A DNA stretch of 64,000 nucleotides from Branchipolynoe longqiensis (GCA_030323885.1 CM059186.1:165413417-165477416), one strand, 5' to 3'; shown: positions 43,240-54,835, numbered from the stretch's first letter. A program made the numbers and translations. The notes: generated by a model not told the origin, from the sequence alone.

Positions 43240-43740
43240 CCCCACCCCACCACCACAATCATCCTTCATCCCCACACTCTCCCCCCCTCTCCCTCCCCTT
43301 CCCCTCCCCCTTTCCCCCTTCCTCCCCCCCCCCTCCATGCCTCTCTCTCCCACCTCCTCTTCCATCCCTTCCTCTGGCCCACCCCTTCCAGCCCCTGTTA
43401 CCCCCTCCCTCCCTCTCCTCCCTTCCCCTTCACTCCCTCCGACATTCCCTCCTCCTTCCCCCTCACTCCATCCAACTTCATCTATCCCCCTGCCTCCCTA
43501 TCCCTGCCTCCCCCCTCCCCCTGTCTTTCCTTCCCACCCTCTCCTTCCCTCTCACCCCTCCTTCCCCCTGCCTCATACTCCCCTCCCTTCCATCCTTCCC
43601 CCTCCTCCCCCTCCAACCACCCCTCCCTCCGCCCCCCTGCCGCTCCCACCCTCCCTCCCCCTTCCCTCCCTGTACCTCCCTTCCCCTCCACCCCTCCCTA
43701 CCACATCCCTCCTACCCATTCCCTCTATCTCCCTACTCGC
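43240..43740 (+). repeat. Pyrimidine-rich tract, 500 bp
   Basis: C/T-only words (CCCTCCC, CTTCCCC) with rare A. The 184-codon Pro/Ser/Leu frame is an artefact of composition. Confidence 0.85.
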
Positions 43741-43745
43741 CCCTT

Positions 43746-44135
43746 CCGGCTTATGCCTATTTCCCATATTGCATTTCTGAAATAATGGTCATTTTCTAAT
43801 TCACTTACCTCGTTCACTTTTCAATGACTACATTATGTATTGTGACAACCCACTGTTCAGTGGAAGCTGATTTTGGTGGTAATATATTCATCAGCCGGAA
43901 CCGGAAGTGTTGAAATTTGCTACACATAGTACCAGTCAGGTTGCACAAGTAGGGGTGGGCGGAGAAAAAAATGCACCAACCACCCTGCCATCTAGTGTCT
44001 CATTCTGGAACTTTGTCGGTATGATGCTGACAGTGTTTCGGGAAGTAAGGGCGGCCGACTGGAAAGGTAACTCATTCCACTAGTTATGTGTTATTGTGTA
44101 TATAAATGAGTATTTGGATAGAATGGAAAAGATGT
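43746..44135. other. Unassigned spacer
   Basis: No repeat or gene recognised. Confidence 0.4.
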
Positions 44136-44506
44136 TTGTTTCTTCGTTGGGGCTTTACGTCTTAGTAACATCCGAGGTCATTTCAGGATGGGCATCCATT
44201 TTTTTTACATTTTTTACATTTTTTCATTCAGGCTGTATTTATACTGCCATTCATGGCGAGTTCATATTCCTGCCTCACTAGAACAGCAAATGGGACTATG
44301 ACGCGATATCCCACTGAGTCACATATTATCCTGACTGAGACTGAAAACACATTCATTCCCCATCCTATTAATACCGAGTTCCGAGTTAGGTAGCAACATG
44401 TATCGATTTTGTAAGTAATTTCTTTGACTTGGTCTGGGTTCGATCACATGTCCTCCAATATGGGCAGCCAGCAGTCACTCTTACCGATTCGGTCATCATG
44501 TCCGGT
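44136..44506 (-). mobile_element. SINE-1 copy with internal T-rich expansion
   Basis: Antisense tail GGGGCTTTACGTCTTAGTAA to B-box complement GGGTTCGATCACA and head end CATCATGTCCGG. A block of (TTTTTTACAT)n at about 44208-44226 replaces the usual CCGACTTGTGACAGTGC segment. Confidence 0.82.
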
Positions 44507-44692
44507 GACTATAACTTACAAGGAACAACCCAGGATGGAACCTTTGTGTACACACATATATATATATGTATATGCATTGGAGAGTGCAAGCAACACTATC
44601 TAACTAGCGAAATACAGGAAGTTAATTTCCATTGCTTATAGAGCGCACCAGCTAGAACATATATGTATGTACATATTACAATTTTACACACG

Positions 44693-45040
44693 GGACGCGG
44701 TGGTCGAATCGGTAGGACGCAGGCTTTCCATGCGGAAGGTTGGGATTTCGAATCCCAGCAAGTCAAACTAATGACTTGAGCCCAAAGTCAAACTAATGAC
44801 TTATCAAATTGACACTTGTCGCTACCTAGTCTGCCACTCAGTATAAAAAGGATACGACAAGGACTGGCTAGTACCACGATATCAGGATAATGTTTATGTG
44901 TGGGATATCGAGTCATTGTGCTGGTGCACTGGTTTCCTAGAGGGGCAGCACTATAAAATCGCCATCAGTGAACACTGTCACAAATCTGTACCCGTACTTA
45001 TATGACCTCAGATGTTGCTAGGACATAAAACATTAACAAA
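44693..45040 (+). mobile_element. SINE-1 copy, full length
   Basis: CGGGACGCGGTGGTCGAATC head, B box GATTTCGAATCCCAG. AAGTCAAACTAATGACTT is duplicated in tandem (about 44759 and 44785). Complete tail ACATAAAACATTAACAAATA. Confidence 0.87.
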
Positions 45041-45995
45041 TAAAAAAGCAATTTTACTCTTGCCACAACTGTCTGTGGTGACCTTACCCTTAGTATAGAG
45101 AAGGTTTGCCGTTTAAGATTCTAAACCTACTGATGTATATTATGTGTAAATGTTTGAGTATATTTGCTACTTTGTACATCTTCATGAGGGTGGACTGGAC
45201 AATTTTGACAAAGTAATTAATTAATTTTGACCAAGTAAAATAATTAATTAAGACAATTAAAAACAAAGTAAGCAATCTTTGTGTTGTACAGGCTTTCGGC
45301 GGCCATTTCGCGAGGCCACATATATATCCACAGACCTATTGTAATTAAAACAAAGTACCATTAAATTTGAACTTGGATTTTACTCTCTTTTGTTATGAAT
45401 TTTTAAACAGCGCTTTGTACATCTTTTGTAACTGTCCTTTTACACTAAATCTATAAGTGTATTGTGAGCTTTTACATTCAGTGCAAATGTGATGGTTAAA
45501 TAACCAATTGTAAACTGTTGTGAATATGGATTTTACTGCTGACCTGGCATTAAACTACCACAAATCAATCAATATAATTCATAAATCCTAGAATATTACT
45601 TGTTTGCTGTATGGCTCTAGCTATAGCTGAATATGGATCCCTAATAGTGAGGTCTGTTGGTATCCCTTTAATCATTAATGGTCTCAGCTGTCTGGTTAAA
45701 TGGACGCGCATTGGGCGTGGTGTGTGGAAACTGTGCCGCTGTATGAGGGCACAGAGGCGGGGCATTGTTGTTCTGACGTAGTGATTCATTAGTTCATAGA
45801 CCTTCCACCAGGGGGAACATGCGAACGCCGTGAGCCAAAACACCACAAAGGCGTAAACAATATGTCCCTTCCGAGATACTAACGTTGGTGTCCACACAGC
45901 CACTAGTCACACCTCTGAACATGTCAGGGTGTGGGTAAGGAGGACTGTAGCACTGGATGCTGTTACACATACAAACAGACAGTTGTATTTTATTT
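45041..45995. other. Unassigned; LINE-like 3' tail and one orphan frame
   Basis: About 45470-45575 (TTGTAAACTGTTGTGAATAT, GACCTGGCATTAAACTACCA, then CAATCAATCAA) resembles a LINE 3' tail with a simple-repeat end. The minus-strand frame at 45565-45903 (112 codons, ends DPYSAIARAIQQTSNILGFM) is the least biased orphan frame in the window, but I recognise no domain and see no splice or promoter context. Confidence 0.35.
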
Positions 45996-46348
45996 CAAGT
46001 TGCATAGTCCGATGGTCTTGAGTTTCTACTATTCTTCTGGGATAAATATATGTAATTGATTTTTATGCCGGATCTTACTTTAGGTTTAAGTAGCTTTTAT
46101 CTTAAACAGCTAGATTTTTGATATATTTGAAGTGCAAATATGTCAAATTAGTTTTGGCAAGCTTGCCAAAACTCTGACACCATAGACTTCAGCAGTAACA
46201 GGTTCTATTAAATTTACTCAGTATTCCCTTCTCTGTGGCAAGACATCTATAATAAATACATCAATAGCTAAGGTAGATTATGTAGAATCAATTTAAATAA
46301 TTGTTTTGGTTTTGGAAATGTGATGCTTCATCTGACTATGCAGCTTTG
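45996..46348. mobile_element. MITE family M1, near-complete copy
   Basis: Left CAAGTTGCATAGTCCGATGG, right CATCTGACTATGCAGCTTT. Contains the shared TTTTGGCAAGCTTGCCAAAA palindrome. The outer TTAA is mutated on both sides. Confidence 0.82.
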
Positions 46349-46410
46349 ATACAAAACAGTTAACACAACATTAATGCAACCAAATAAAAAAATCATTCAG
46401 GGCAGTTTTG

Positions 46411-46740
46411 GTTTGTTTGTTTGGGCTTTACATCCTAGAAACACCTAAGGTCATATCAGGATGGATACTGACTTGTGACAGTGTGCACTTACGGTGACTT
46501 CATAGTGTTGCCCCACTGGAAGACTAGGTCACTGACACCATGACCTGCTCTCCAACTCAGTAACAATAACCTGACACTGAGCTAACCAGTCCTTGCAATA
46601 TCCTCATAAGGCCGATCGCTAGACTAGGTAGCGACAAATATCAATTTAGTAAGTTATTGGTTTGACTCAGCTTGGATTCAAACGTCCAACCTTCCACAGG
46701 GGAAGCCTGTTCTCTGACCGATTGCCTCACTGCGCCCAGT
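46411..46740 (-). mobile_element. SINE-1 copy
   Basis: Antisense tail TGGGCTTTACATCCTAGAAA to head end CCTCACTGCGCCCAG. The B-box complement is GGATTCAAACGTCC. The head end forms one arm of the perfect hairpin at 46730-46776. Confidence 0.85.
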
Positions 46741-46776
46741 TCATAAAGGTGGTGAACCTTTATGAACTGGGCGCAG
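46730..46776. repeat. Perfect hairpin, 21-bp arms, 5-bp loop
   Basis: 46730-46750 (CTGCGCCCAG TTCATAAAGG T) and 46756-46776 are exact reverse complements around GGTGA. The left arm contains the last bases of the SINE-1 head, and the right arm repeats them in inverse, followed by TTCATCTACGCCCAG. Confidence 0.9.
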
Positions 46777-47309
46777 TTCATCTACGCCCAGTAGACCCCC
46801 ACTAAATATAAAGATCAGGAACCACATGTGTATGGGCTCAAAATGGATAAAATATTGGGAATATGTTGAAGGCGGCCAAATCCCTGACTTCCGGTCTGGC
46901 CTACAAGCCAGATTCCAGCTCCAGTTGCTCCATGGGTACAAGCGGAGACTATCTTACTAGAAGAGACGTATTGAAATATGGAACCAACTATAGCTCGTAG
47001 GGATAGACAGACTACACTGTGTAGTGTTAAGTAGGGTAAGACATTTCAGCAGAAATTGTCTGGTAATTTGCCTCATTTAAAGGTACCTACCAGTACCGTG
47101 TGAACAGTCCATTAGGGTGCGGGGAGAGTCGATGAACTAACCAATCGGAAGTCGACACCGAGGTGCAGTAAAAGCCACTGAAAGCCATTGGTTGGTGACC
47201 AGCCTCGCTTTGGTAACCAAGTAAATTGCTACATCTGCCTTACTCACTGCTGGCAGAGTTAGATGCCTGCCTATACTTGTGGATATTGGCGCTTGTAGCC
47301 AGTGTAGCG

Positions 47310-47860
47310 GTGGGTACTAGGTGTTGGGTGGGGGTAGTGGATGTTGGGTGGTGGTAGTGGGTGATGGGTGGTGATGCATGGTGGGGTTAGTGGGTGGTGG
47401 GGTAGTGGATTGGTAGTAACCTGGTGGGTTTTGGGTGTTGGGTGGTAGGTTTTGAGTGGTAGGTGGTGGATGGTGGGTGTTGGGTGTTGGTTGGTGGGCT
47501 TTGGTTGGTGGGCTTTGAGTGATAGGTGGTTGGGTGTTGGTGGTTGGGGGTTGGGTGTTGGGTGTTGGGTGTTGGTATTAGGTGTTGGATTGTGGGTGGT
47601 GTTGGGTGATGTTTGTTGGTGTTGGCTGTTGAGTGGTGGGTGGTGGGAGATGGGTGGTGGGTGGTAGATGATGCTGGGTGGTGGGTGGTGGGTGTTGGGT
47701 TTGGTTGTGTGGTGGGTGGTGGGTAATGGTTGGTGGGTGGTGGGTGATGGGTGTTGGATGGTGTGTGCTGGTGGATGTTGGGTGTTGGGTGGTAGATGAT
47801 GGGTGGTGGGTGGTGGTGGGTGGTGGTTGTAGATGTTGGGTGCTGGATGCAGGGAGCTGG
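47310..47860 (+). repeat. (GGTGTTGGGTGGTGGGT)-like array
   Basis: Degenerate T/G-only array with 7-bp basic words (TGGGTGT, TGGTGGG). Open frames of up to 220 codons on the minus strand (Pro/His/Thr-rich) are artefacts. Confidence 0.88.
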
Positions 47861-48470
47861 GTGCTGGGGGACGTCACTGACACCCGCAGCATTAAGCCTG
47901 TCGGGGTATTTTGACAAATATAAAAAACCTAATATAGAAATTACTAACACCCACAACCGCAAAAGGTTGGCCCAAGAAAGATCAGGTAAACACTCCTGAG
48001 TGTGGGACCAGACCAATCCACTATCACAGCTGTCCAGCATTGAAAACAAGCACCCTCACGGGAGCTTATACGTTATGGGCAGAATAAATAACTTGTCACA
48101 CAAAAAGAAACTCCAAAAAACACCCGACCAATTACTGAACTAGCGCCAGCTGGTGGGACGCGGCTGTAATTAACACCAAATGGACGCGCCTACTAAAAGG
48201 ACGCGCATAGCACTTAGCTCAGGCTAGACTGGCGCCCCTACCGGGTCGGCCGGGAACCAGTGTACTGGGTGCCACCTGTATCTATAGCACAACGCCTGTA
48301 ATTCTGGCCCCACCGATACAATACTGCACATGCGCACACTCCTCATATAATGCCACCCACCGGGCGCGGCCCAACGTGCAGCCTCAGTCCATGTAGCTTT
48401 GTTTGTTCCCCACCACCGGACTTCTTACCATGGCCGGTGGTATACATTTTCCATAAGCAGATAAGGCCTG
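47861..48470. other. Unassigned intergenic sequence
   Basis: Nothing recognised. Several GGACGCGC words occur near 48182-48212. Confidence 0.4.
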
Positions 48471-48762
48471 ACCGGACGCAGTGACCGAATCAGTACGTCG
48501 GGAGTTCGAATCCCGCCGAATCAAACCAATGACTTTTAAAATTGACACTTGCCTGGCGCTCGGCATTAATGGGACAGGACAAGGACTGGGGTAGCACAGT
48601 ATCAGGAGAATGTGACCGTTTGAGATATTGGGTCATGGTGCCAGTGGCCTGGTCTTCCTAGTGCGGTAGCACTATAAAGTCGCCATGAGTGTGCACTGTC
48701 ACAAGTAGCTACCCGTGCTGATGTGACCATATATGCTGCTAGGATGTAAAACAACAAAAACA
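48471..48762 (+). mobile_element. SINE-1 copy with shortened head
   Basis: ACCGGACGCAGTGACCGAAT joins directly to GTCGGGAGTTCGAATCCCG, so about 25 bp between the A and B boxes are lost. Body and tail (AGGATGTAAAACAACAAAAA) are present. Confidence 0.85.
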
Positions 48763-48939
48763 CACACTCCATAAGGCCTGGCCCACAGAACATTCTGACC
48801 AGTAAGCTGCTATCCACATCATCGGTTCTTCAGCTTCTGTCAGAGTTTGGGTTGATGTTAGAAATCTCTATAAGACCTTACCCCCGGAGCATGCTGGTTT
48901 CACAGCATGGACTTGGCTCTTCCACTGATATCAGAGGTA

Positions 48940-49204
48940 CGAGATGCAGTTGCTGAATCGGTAGAGCGCACGTTTCCCGTGTGGATATTCGCGAGTTCGA
49001 ATCCCAGTCAAGCCAAAGCAATGAGTTGCAAAATTGAGACTTGTCTCTACCTAGCCTGGCACTCGCTATTATTAGAAGAGGAAAGGAACCCTCTAGTGAT
49101 GTTGAATCCTAATTCTACAAATCATCAGTTTGACTCAATCAGGGATTGATCCCATGTCCTTCACCGTGAGAAGTGGACGCCATGCCTTTCGGCCATTCCA
49201 TCCT
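48940..49204. mobile_element. Two SINE-1 heads in inverted orientation
   Basis: A plus-strand head at 48940-49092 (GCAGTTGCTGAATCGGTAGA, GAGTTCGAATCCCAG, TTGTCTCTACCTAGCCTGGC) is followed by a minus-strand head at 49115-49204 (CAGTTTGACTCAATCAGGGA...CGGCCATTCCATCCTG). The pair forms an imperfect foldback of about 90-bp arms. Confidence 0.7.
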
Positions 49205-51010
49205 GTTCTCAGTGGAAGGAGCATAGATACCCCTCCCCTTCCCCACTTTCTTCTCACCTCACTTAATGACACTCAACAGCACATACTTGTTCTCTCCACT
49301 ATTAATGTCCACCATGCGCACAACATCAATCTACTTTTTACCCACCCACAACCCTCTGAAATTGCATAACACAAATAAATAATAACAAATACGAAAGGTA
49401 CAAAACCATCAGGTTGCCATTATAAGCAACCACCATACGACTAATATGAGGTCAACAATCTAGTGCCGTCAGTCCATTCAGGGTTTCAAAGCACTTATTG
49501 CTTGACATAGGGGGTTTGAGGATCGACCCCTTGTGTTATGATATCTGGTTGAAACAAAATTGAGACTGCTGAAGATTATTAGATTCCCCGGAGACGCAAA
49601 CGTGACATGAGTGCAATAAAGAATGTATCCAATCACTTTAGCTTTTCTAATATTATCCACTTTAACTTCTTCAAACAAAAGTAATAGACTATTTCTGGCA
49701 TTTAAATCTAGGATTAGCTATGGCAACAACACCCAAAAAGGAAGTAGTATAAAACTGAGAAGGACTATCTGATAATATCACTTTATATCCTTCGTCTGGA
49801 CAGATTATGTGGAATTGCAATGGCTATCAATGCCATTCCGGTATATAATTATAAAAGATATGTGATATCATTTCGCTATGCGCCGTATTGATGACTCACC
49901 TGCGCTGAGGGTACCGGGAGTGAAATTGAAGGTGTAGCCTGGGGTGCTAGGAAGGGGGGGTGTGAGGGAGAAGAAGTGGGTGGGATGTGGAGTGGGCGGG
50001 GGGGGGGGGAGCAAACATGAATCCGTCTCTATTGGGCAGGTAAGCAGGCTCAGGTGGGTCCTCCATCACCTATGTACACCCAACCCAACCATCGGCGCAA
50101 TTGGCAGAGACACTGGATGTGTCTCTATTGGATGCTCGTAACCCTTCCATCATTGGCTGGCACCCAGGAACCCTCCTCCAGAGGGTGAGTAGCCGGCTCT
50201 TCACACAATCCCCTATCACATCCTGGCGTATCACTACCCCCCTCCCAACCCTACCCCCCCATCCCCAATATAATCTGCACACCACTCTCACAGCAAAATT
50301 ATACCCCAATATATTTCTGAAACAGCAGAAGCTTTTATTAGTTGTTTTTGGGGAAATTAATTTTATTCATATATATCGTTTGTCAATACCATTGCTCTAG
50401 TCTTCCAACCGTAAGTGTTACATGTATATAGGTATTTACACAACTTTGTGTACATGGTTAATATAGTAAATTGAAGTGTGAAGTAAATTCTGAAATATAT
50501 GTAACCAAGTTAGGATCCATATTACCACAACGCTTGTCCATATTGAAGACTCCTGGTGTGTGGGTGGTTGAATGATGTAAATATGTGGGTTGGGGTGTGG
50601 GGTGGGTGTAGGGTAAAGGTGGGGGGGGGGAGGGCTGCTGAGGTTGCTTGACCCTGACTGAGCACACTGTGGCTCATTTACACCTGTAAGGTGGGATCGG
50701 CAGCGGTGACTGATGGTCCTTTTAAGGGCGCCTTCATCAATATTTGCGGTGTGCTCCTGCGCCCCCTATTGTCGATGAGACATGGCTCTGTGGTGGTGGG
50801 AGCGGGCTGGTCCTGGTAGCAGGGTGGGGGGATGTGGGTGTAGCAATGCCTGCGCTTGGGCTTAGAGGTGGGGATTGGGTGAGTGTTTGTATGAGGGGGG
50901 TGTGAGGTATGGCTTACTGGTTTACTGGTGGTTGTGGCGGCTGCAAAGGGAGGTGGTGGTGTAATGGTACTGCGGGGGTCAGGGATGCACGGGAAGGTAT
51001 GCATCATAGG
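49205..51010. other. Unassigned intergenic sequence
   Basis: G runs near 49999-50009 and 50621-50630, a G-rich minus/plus bias at 50560-50640, and otherwise nothing recognised. No gene model supported. Confidence 0.4.
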
Positions 51011-51015
51011 TTTGG

Positions 51016-51578
51016 TGCATGAACTAGTTGCATGATGGGACACTGCATGATGAAGTTGCATGATGGGACAGTGCATGATAAAGTTGCATGATGGGACACT
51101 GCATGATACAGTTGCATGATGGGACACTGCATGAAGAGAGTTGCATGATGAGCGACTGCATGATATAGTTGCATGATGGGCCATGGCATGATATAGTTGC
51201 ATGATGGGACACAACATGATATAGTTGCATGATGGGACACTGCATGAAATAGTTGCATGATGGGACACTGCATGATATAGTTGCATGATGGGATGCTGCA
51301 TGATATAGTTGCATGATGGGATGCTGCATGATATAGTTGCATGATGAGAGACTGCATGACATAGTTGCATGATGGGACACTGCATGATATAGTTGCATGA
51401 TGAGAGACTGCATGATATAGTTGCACGATGAGACATTGCATGCTATAGTTGCATGATGGGAAACTGCATGAAATAGTTGCATGATGGGACACTGCATGAT
51501 ATAGTTGCATGATGGGACATTGCATGATATAGTTGCATGGTGGGACACTGCATGATATAGTTGCATGAAGTGATACAT
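51016..51578. repeat. 28-bp minisatellite, about 20 copies
   Basis: The unit contains GTTGCATGATGGGACACTGC followed by ATGATATA. Variation is mostly single substitutions (GACACTG/GATGCTG/GAGAGACTG). Because 28 is not divisible by three, the three minus-strand frames translate to the same SCNYIMQCPIMQLYHAVSHH-type peptide with frames rotating, which explains three overlapping long frames. No gene. Confidence 0.92.
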
Positions 51579-52550
51579 TGCTTTGTTATAATGTTGTTAA
51601 AGGGACACTGGATGATGCAGCTGTAATGGACTGATACCTGGTTTAGTTGGAAATTGAATGATACATAGTGTAGTTGTAGTGGTGGTGAAGGGGTGCTGCA
51701 TGATATAGTTGTAATGAGGCGATACATGGCTTAGTTATACTGTTGGTGAATGAACAATGCATGATGCCACTTATGTGCAGATGACACATGATGTAGTTGT
51801 AATTTAGCTAGAGAGATGATGTATGATGAAGTTGTAATGTAGATTAAGAGATTTTTTGTTTTTACTAAATGTATTTTATTCAGCAAATAATGTCTTTTCG
51901 TCAGCACCAGAGCACTGGTCTTCCGGACGTTCAGTACAATTTGTTGGTACATAAATGACAGTATCAGCTGCCATAATAACCACCTGAAAATCCTGTTCGA
52001 TAATAGAAGCATAATATAAATGAACTATTAGTTGTAATACTAATAGTAACTGCATACAATTCCAGTTCAACATATGTATTATGCACTTAATGAGTATGCA
52101 TCACATGGTATTGCATGATTCTAGAATTGTCTTTAAGCACTTCTTTCTTCCTTTGTCTTTCTCTTTTCTTTTTTCAAAAACGTATAACATATCTCCAATA
52201 CACATATATATATTATATTGTAAATATGCAAATCAGTGGATCCAGTCACCAATACCAGATGCGAGAAACCTGCCCATTGTCGGATCCCATCACAAGTGTT
52301 GTGTATGATGCATGATTTAGTTTTAATTTAGTTAAAGAGATGATGCATGATGTAGTTATAATGTTGGTAGATAGTAGGCCTACAGTTGTAATGGTGGTAA
52401 AGAGATAATTTATAATGGAGTTGTAATGTTGGTAGATACATGGCACATGACCTAGTTGTAATGGTCATAGAGTCACGATGTATAATGATGATGTATTTAT
52501 AAAGAATCATGTGACACATGGTTTAATTGTAATGGTGGTAGAAAGTGGAC
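51579..52550. repeat. Diverged periphery of the 28-bp array
   Basis: Scattered words GCATGATATAGTTGTAATG, ATGCATGATGTAGTTATAAT and TAATGGTGGTAGA recur with irregular spacing, interrupted at 51846-52130 and 52136-52260 by unrelated sequence. Looks like old, unhomogenised relatives of the neighbouring minisatellite. Confidence 0.55.
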
Positions 52551-52611
52551 AGACAGATGGTTTATTTTCCTTTGGTGAGTTTCACTATAGGCCTACTTAT
52601 GCCGGTGTAAA

Positions 52612-53099
52612 GATTTAAAATTCTCCCCTGATTGAAGTTCCCGCATGGGAACTTGAAAACCTTTTCAAATTCATCCCACAGGAATTTGAAAACGTTTTTG
52701 TTTCCCTCCCTCGTTTTAACTTTCCCTACCCCCATTTTGGGGGAATTTTCTTTATTTTTGTTATTTTTTATTATTTTTCATGACAAATATAATATAATAC
52801 ACAGAGAATAGCATAATGGAAATTATTACTAGTACAAAAAAAAATATTTCACCCAAATGACACAAAAAGTCTCCAAGATGGCTAAGAAAAAAATATTATA
52901 GGTCTGAATTTTAAAACGTTAAACAATTTTAAATTCCCGGAGGGGGGAATTTGAAAATAGGGGGAGGAATCTGACAAATGTTTTTCATTTCCCTCCTGGG
53001 AATCTGAAAACGTTTTCAATTTCACCAGAGGGAAATTAAAAACGTTTTCATATTCTCGGGGGAACTTGGAAAGGGGGGAAATTGAAATTGTTACACCGG
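52612..53099. mobile_element. Word-repeat TIR element g (488 bp)
   Basis: Left CCGGTGTAAAGATTTAAAAT, right ATTGAAATTGTTACACCGG. The inverted homology includes the outer CCGGTGTAA and then AATTYNCCCC. The interior reiterates self-complementary words (GAAAACGTTTTCA, TTCCCNNNGGGAA, AATTTGAAAA) on both flanks of an AT-rich centre. Confidence 0.65.
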
Positions 53100-53295
53100 T
53101 GATAGGGTATCCATGGCATTGCTGCAGCAGCAGTGAACAGTGTAAGGGTGAGGATGATTAAAGGCAGTTAGATGTTGCAGGTGTTATGGAGTCTTATTAA
53201 CAGTGTTCTTCAGAACGACCCCTTCACACTTGAGTGATGATGAACTTATGAATCACCATTTCCATATTTCAGAGTAATTAAAGGTATTAGTATTT

Positions 53296-54230
53296 ATTGA
53301 ATTGGAAATCCTGAGTACAAAATTAAAACCTTGCATGTAATTGTAAGATGTACCTCTCACTCATTACTTAATGCATCGCGTAGTCTTTATTTTCAGAATG
53401 TACTTAACACTTCAATTTACTATATAAATCATTTAAAGTTTGTTGTGTAAATACCTATATACCTGCTTCACTTATGGTCACAAGAACAGTGCTACGGCAC
53501 TGACAAAAGATACAGATGAATCAAATTCATCTGGGAAAAAAAGGAAACAGACCGAAATTAATCATGGCCGGAACACCAGTGCCTTGGCGCCTAAAAGGGA
53601 CTGTATTCAGATGAATAAAAATGTTGACCCCCCCCCCAAAAAAAACAAAAAAAACCTCAATGAATGGAGACACAATTCGGATTGTCATTTCGACATGTCC
53701 ATTCACTGGACATGCACTATGTAATGTACGGTATTAAACATAGTCCTATTGAATATTGAATTGGAAATCCTGAGTACAAAATTAAAACCTTGCATGTAAT
53801 TGTAAGATGTACCTCTCACTCATTACTTAATGCATCACATAGACTTTATTTTCAGAATGTACTTAACACTTCAATTTACTATATAAATCATTTAAAGTTT
53901 GTTGTGTAAATACCTATATACCTGCTTCACTTATGGTCACAAGAACAGTACTACGGCACTGACAAAAGATACATATGAATAAAATTCATCTGGGAAAAAA
54001 AGGAAACAGACCAAAATTAATCATGGCCGGAACACCAGTGCCTTGGCGCCTAAAAGGGACTGTATTCAGATGAATAAAAATGTTTACCCCCCACCCCAAA
54101 AAAAACCCCAAAAACCTTCAATGAATGGGGACACAATTCGGACTGTCATTTCGACATGTCCATTCACTGGACATGCAGTATGTAATGTATGGTATTAAAC
54201 ATAGTACTATTGAATATTGAATTGGAAATC
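53296..54230. repeat. Tandem duplication, about 460-bp unit, two copies plus a stub
   Basis: ATTGAATTGGAAATCCTG begins units at 53296, 53755 and 54216. Copies one and two agree almost throughout (for example AACACCAGTGCCTTGGCGCC in both). The third is cut after 15-20 bp, where LINE sequence begins. The frame at 53440-53724 lies inside unit one and is not conserved as a frame in unit two. Confidence 0.88.
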
Positions 54231-54488
54231 CTGTTTGCCACTATACAGACAAAGAAACTTATTTATTTTGGCCACATCATTCGTCAGAGTTCAATATACC
54301 ATACATTGTTGGAAGGGAAGGTGAATGGCAGCAGAGGGAGAGGGAGGAGACCAAGAACATCATGGTTTACAAATATTGCACAGTGGACAGGCTTGAATTA
54401 TTGACAGTCTATCAGAACAGAACACTATCGGGACAAGTGGAGAACCATTGCATCCAACCCTCGACTAGAGGATGGAACTATTGATTGA
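54231..54488 (+). pseudogene. LINE ORF2 C-terminus with ATTGATTGA tail
   Basis: Frame reads LFATIQTKKLIYFGHIIRQS, LLEGKVNGSRGRGRRPRTSW, FTNIAQWTGLNY, stop (TGA 54402-54404), then in the same frame QSIRTEHYRDKWRTIASNPR and LEDGTID, stop at 54488. 'YFGHIIR---LLEGK--G-RGRGR-R--W---I-QWTG' is a well-known non-LTR C-terminal signature (RTE/CR1-like; clade unresolved). One internal stop, 5'-truncated, ending in ATTGATTGATT as such elements often do. Confidence 0.75.
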
Positions 54489-54835
54489 TTAATATAGAAT
54501 ATTGATTGGATTGCATACATGAAGTAGCACTCATCCTCCAAATGATTACTGTCCTGTATTCTGGTTGGGTTTCTCGTGCACGTTGTTTTATTGTGAGTGA
54601 TTTTAGCATTGTCTCAGAGTTTACATCCAGGCTACATGGTGTGTTCGCATTGACATATTATGATGCTCATTTGAGAAGATTCCTGAATAATTGAAATTCT
54701 CTGGATCAGGAGTTTCTAATCGTTGGACATGCAAATTGAATACACTTCTCTGGTGAACATCTGATGCTCCTATGATGCTGTGAAGCATATCAGTTAATTG
54801 TCTCAATGGTCACACTCCGTCAGATAGACGATATG

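Noticed and set aside
43226..43780. 184-codon Pro/Ser frame
   Set aside because: Pyrimidine tract, no motif, no splice or promoter context.
45565..45903. 112-codon minus-strand frame, less biased than others
   Set aside because: Kept only as a note: no domain recognised, no homologue recalled, and it lies next to a LINE-like 3' tail, so it could be element-derived.
47387..48049. 220-codon His/Pro/Thr-rich frame
   Set aside because: Covers a T/G-only degenerate array; composition explains the openness.
51004..51578. Overlapping frames of 173-252 codons (MQLYHAVSHHATISCS-type)
   Set aside because: The 28-bp minisatellite rotates through all three frames and yields the same peptide each time; no independent coding signal.
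51016..51578. CRISPR-like array (28-bp repeats)
   Set aside because: There are no unique spacers. The repeats are directly contiguous, and the surrounding sequence is animal-type.
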